From assembly GCA_005877675.1 (NCBI GenBank), contig VBNZ01000140.1, positions 1 to 7,777 on the forward strand: a stretch of DNA of 7,777 nucleotides. Reading direction: 5' to 3'. A program made the translations under genes and the position numbers. The DNA comes from Gammaproteobacteria bacterium (GTDB lineage: Bacteria; Pseudomonadota; Gammaproteobacteria; Xanthomonadales; Rhodanobacteraceae). This document shows positions 5,748 through 7,777 of the stretch, piece after piece; within the stretch, counting starts at the first letter, position 1, and every line of letters begins with the position of its first letter. The notes beneath the pieces were generated by a model. The model ran no database searches. It saw only the letters and a program-made list of their open reading frames with translations, and was not told the DNA's origin.

Positions 5748-7066
5748 ATGCCGATGAATGCCGTTAACGGCGCAGGCGTGCCGGCTGCGCCGCGACGCGA
5801 GCTGCGCGACACTGCCGTGCTCGCCGCACCGCTGATCCTCGGCCAGCTCTCGTCGATCGGTATGAATGTGATCGACACCCTGCTGGCCGGACATCTGAAC
5901 GCGCATACGCTCGCCGCGGTCGCGGTCGGCGCGAATGTGTGGTCGCTCGCGATCGTCACCGCGATCGGCGTGATGATGGCGTTGCCGCCAACGGTCGCAC
6001 AGCTCGCCGGTGCCGGTGAACGCGCACGTTGTGGCATGGTGTTTCGTCAGGCGCTGTGGCTCGCGGCGCTGCTTGGCGTCGGCCTGCTGCTTGCGGTGCG
6101 TTACGGCTCGCCGTATCTGCTCGCCGCAGTCGGCGTCGATGCGGACATCGCCGCAGACACGGTGAAATTTCTGCGTGCGCTCGCCTGGGGCGCGCCGGCG
6201 CTGACGACGTATTTCGCCTTGCGCGGCCTGTCGGAGGGTCTCGCGCTGACGCGGCCGACGATGTACTTCGGTCTGCTCGGCCTCGCGCTGCTCGCGCCGA
6301 TCGGCTACACGCTGATGTATGGCCGCTTCGGATTTCCGGCGCTCGGCGCGCAAGGGTCGGGATATGCGACCGCGATCGTCCTGTGGCTGCAGGTCGCCGC
6401 GTTCGCGCGCTATCTCGCGCGGCGCAGCAAGTACGCCGAGGTCGCGCCGTTCGCGCGCTTCGATGCGCCGGATTGGCGCGAGATTGCAGCGCTGCTGCGC
6501 CTTGGTGTCCCGATGGGCGTTGCGGTCTTGATGGAATCGACGCTGTTCGTGTGCACCGCACTGCTGCTCGCGACGCTGGGCGAAGTCACGGTTGCGAGCC
6601 ATCAGGTGGCGATCAATGTCGCGTCGGTAACGTTCATGGTACCGCTGGGTCTGGCGATGGCGACGACCGTACGCGTCGGCCATGCGCTCGGGCGCGGCGA
6701 CGCGCGCGCGGCGCGCGCGGCGGGACTTGCAGGCATCTCGCTCTCGCTCGCGACGCAGTTCGTGTCCGCTTCGGTGATGGCCCTGTTTTCGTTCGCGATC
6801 GCGCGCGGCTACACCGACGATGCGCGCGTCGTCGCTTTCAGGTCACCGCCAATGGCGCGCTGCGTGGGCTCAAGGACACCACCGTGCCGATGCTCATAAC
6901 GGCGCTTGCCTACTGGGGCATCGGCATGCCAGTCGGTTACTGGCTCGCGTTTCGCGCAGGTTATGGCGCGCCCGGCATGTGGATCGGCCTTGCGGCGGGT
7001 CTGACCGCCGCCGCGGCGCTGCTTCTGGCGCGCTTTTTACGTGCAAGCCGAGTTACAACGGCATGA
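5748..7066 (+). pseudogene. norM: NorM-type MATE multidrug/Na+ antiporter, frame broken near 6836
   Basis: Multidrug and toxin extrusion transporter of the inner membrane, normally twelve membrane helices driven by Na+ or H+. The first frame (5748-6899) encodes typical MATE sequence: LAAPLILGQLSSIGMNVIDTL at 25-45, the MALPPTVAQLAGAG loop, an internal-repeat start VPMGVAVLMESTLF and VASHQVAINVASVTFMVPLG. After residue 363 (TDDARVVA, about 6836) it runs into non-MATE sequence. The conserved continuation FQVTANGALRGLKDTTVPML is in another frame, from about 6836 to the stop at 7066. By comparison with E. coli NorM (VVTLA to SIQVIGSG), about 17 residues of one helix are missing; the frame change requires a loss of 3n+1 bases, and 52 fits. 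Restoring it gives about 456 residues, the usual NorM length. No strong Shine-Dalgarno precedes the ATG at 5748; ATG 5754 is an alternative. Either a real disrupted gene or a sequence error; the remainder shows no decay. Confidence 0.85.
6701..6720 (+). repeat. Alternating CG tract inside the MATE gene
   Basis: Nineteen of twenty steps alternate C and G, broken once by GG. It is a simple purine-pyrimidine alternation of the kind that can adopt Z-DNA. It encodes an Ala/Arg-rich cytoplasmic loop (GRGDARAARAAG) and is explained by codon bias. It lies about 120 bases before the frame break and could slow polymerases or sequencing chemistry. Confidence 0.5.
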
Positions 7067-7101
7067 CTTTCCGCGCGTGTGCCGGCAGCACGATTTAGGG
7101 T

Positions 7102-7117
7102 AGTCTGCAGCCAGACT
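7102..7117. repeat. Short inverted repeat AGTCTG-CAGC-CAGACT upstream of sppA
   Basis: A perfect 6-base inverted repeat with a 4-base spacer in the 86-base gap between the MATE stop and the sppA start. No T-run follows, so it is not a good terminator. It may be an operator or a weak hairpin, and could be chance. Confidence 0.25.
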
Positions 7118-7152
7118 GACTGCGGCAAGTCGCGCCGCTACTGGATTTTCTT

Positions 7153-7777
7153 ATGGCAGAACAAAAACGTGGTTTTATCGCCGGATTCTTCGTTGGGCTG
7201 TGGAATTTGCTCAATTTCACGCGCCGGCTGGTGTTCAACCTGATCTTTCTCTTGCTGCTGATCGGGTTCGTGCTCGCCCTACGCGGCGGTACTGGCCGCC
7301 TGTTGGACGAACATACCGCGCTGGTGCTCAACCCGAAAGGCCGCATTGTGGAACAGTATACTTCCGAGCCGGCGCAGCGCGCGCTCGCGGGTGTGCTCGG
7401 CAGCAAGGCGCATGAGACGCAGCTGCGCGACATCGTGCGCGCGATCGACGCCGCTACCGCGGATAAGCGCATCGAGCGCATCGTGCTTGAACCCGAGCAG
7501 ATCAGCGCGGCCGGCATGTCGACGCTGCACGAGATCGGCGCCGCGCTCGACCGCTTCAAGGCCTCGGGCAAGGAAGTCATCGCGGTCGCCAATATGATGA
7601 CGCAGGGTCAGTATCTGATCGCTGCGCACGCGAACCAGATCCTGTTGCATCCCGATGGCGATCTGCTGCTCGAAGGCCTCGGTCGCTATCGCAACTACTA
7701 CAAAGACGCGCTCGACTGGCTCGGTGTCGACGTGCATCTGTTCCGCGTCGGCGAGTACAAGTCGTTTGCCGAGCCGT
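7153..7777 (+). CDS. sppA: Signal peptide peptidase SppA, 67K type (3' part beyond window)
   Basis: Inner-membrane serine protease with a Ser/Lys dyad that degrades cleaved signal peptides. The first 208 residues are present, with no stop before the window edge. An N-terminal membrane segment (about 27-43, LVFNLIFLLLLIGFVLAL, after basic TRR) anchors the protein with its bulk in the periplasm. It is followed by the first SppA domain (LRDIVRAIDAATADKRIERIVLE, then LHEIGAALDRFKASGKEVIA and QYLIAAHANQILLHPDG). The segment FRVGEYKSFAEP at the edge matches the E. coli region around catalytic Lys209; the lysine here is residue 203. The nucleophile serine would lie in the second domain, off the window. 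The ATG at 7153 has only a weak GGA seven bases upstream. It sits 86 bases after the MATE frame and may have its own promoter. Confidence 0.9.
   Translation, partial: MAEQKRGFIAGFFVGLWNLLNFTRRLVFNLIFLLLLIGFVLALRGGTGRLLDEHTALVLNPKGRIVEQYTSEPAQRALAGVLGSKAHETQLRDIVRAIDAATADKRIERIVLEPEQISAAGMSTLHEIGAALDRFKASGKEVIAVANMMTQGQYLIAAHANQILLHPDGDLLLEGLGRYRNYYKDALDWLGVDVHLFRVGEYKSFAEP

Noticed and set aside
5709..6683. 324-codon minus-strand open frame opposite the MATE gene
   Set aside because: Arg/Gln/His-rich shadow with no domain; the plus strand encodes conserved MATE sequence.

Overview
The window is GC-rich, densely coded bacterial chromosome. The protein set is PriA, a type II NADH dehydrogenase, an ECF sigma factor with two small coupled partners, a NorM-type MATE transporter and a 67K-type SppA. 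Together with the alanine- and arginine-rich codon use, this fits a gammaproteobacterium, probably of the Xanthomonadales (Rhodanobacteraceae/Xanthomonadaceae). That placement is inference from protein character; no rRNA or other marker is present.

Layout. Minus strand, read right to left: priA (about 3533 to 1377) and then, after 29 bases, ndh (1347 to 46), probably one transcript. A GC-rich hairpin with a GNRA loop sits on the last codons of ndh (53-70). Its U-rich side faces right, so it would mainly stop a plus-strand gene entering from the left edge. Positions 3534-3937 are a divergent non-coding region. It holds a tight cluster of DnaA-box-like sequences (3642-3676), a very AT-rich island (about 3732-3792, 13 G/C in 61 bases) and several short palindromes.

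Plus strand: an ECF-type sigma factor (3938-4549), a small single-pass membrane protein (4546-4926) and a secreted DUF3106-like protein built on an 18-residue PEQR repeat (4923-5657). Both junctions are 4-base stop/start overlaps, so the three are almost certainly co-translated. They look like a sigma / anti-sigma / periplasmic-sensor module. A MATE transporter reading frame follows (5748-7066) but is broken by a frameshift, and the window ends inside sppA (7153 onward), just after its catalytic lysine.

Two genes carry internal losses. PriA lacks about 13 residues covering helicase motif III (the GSATP segment) with the frame kept. The MATE gene lacks about 52 bases around 6836, which breaks the frame. 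Two losses of similar size within 4.4 kb suggest either sequence/assembly error or real deletion; the raw reads would decide. The most original biology here is the sigma-membrane-periplasmic three-gene module and the DnaA-box/AT-rich element upstream of priA.
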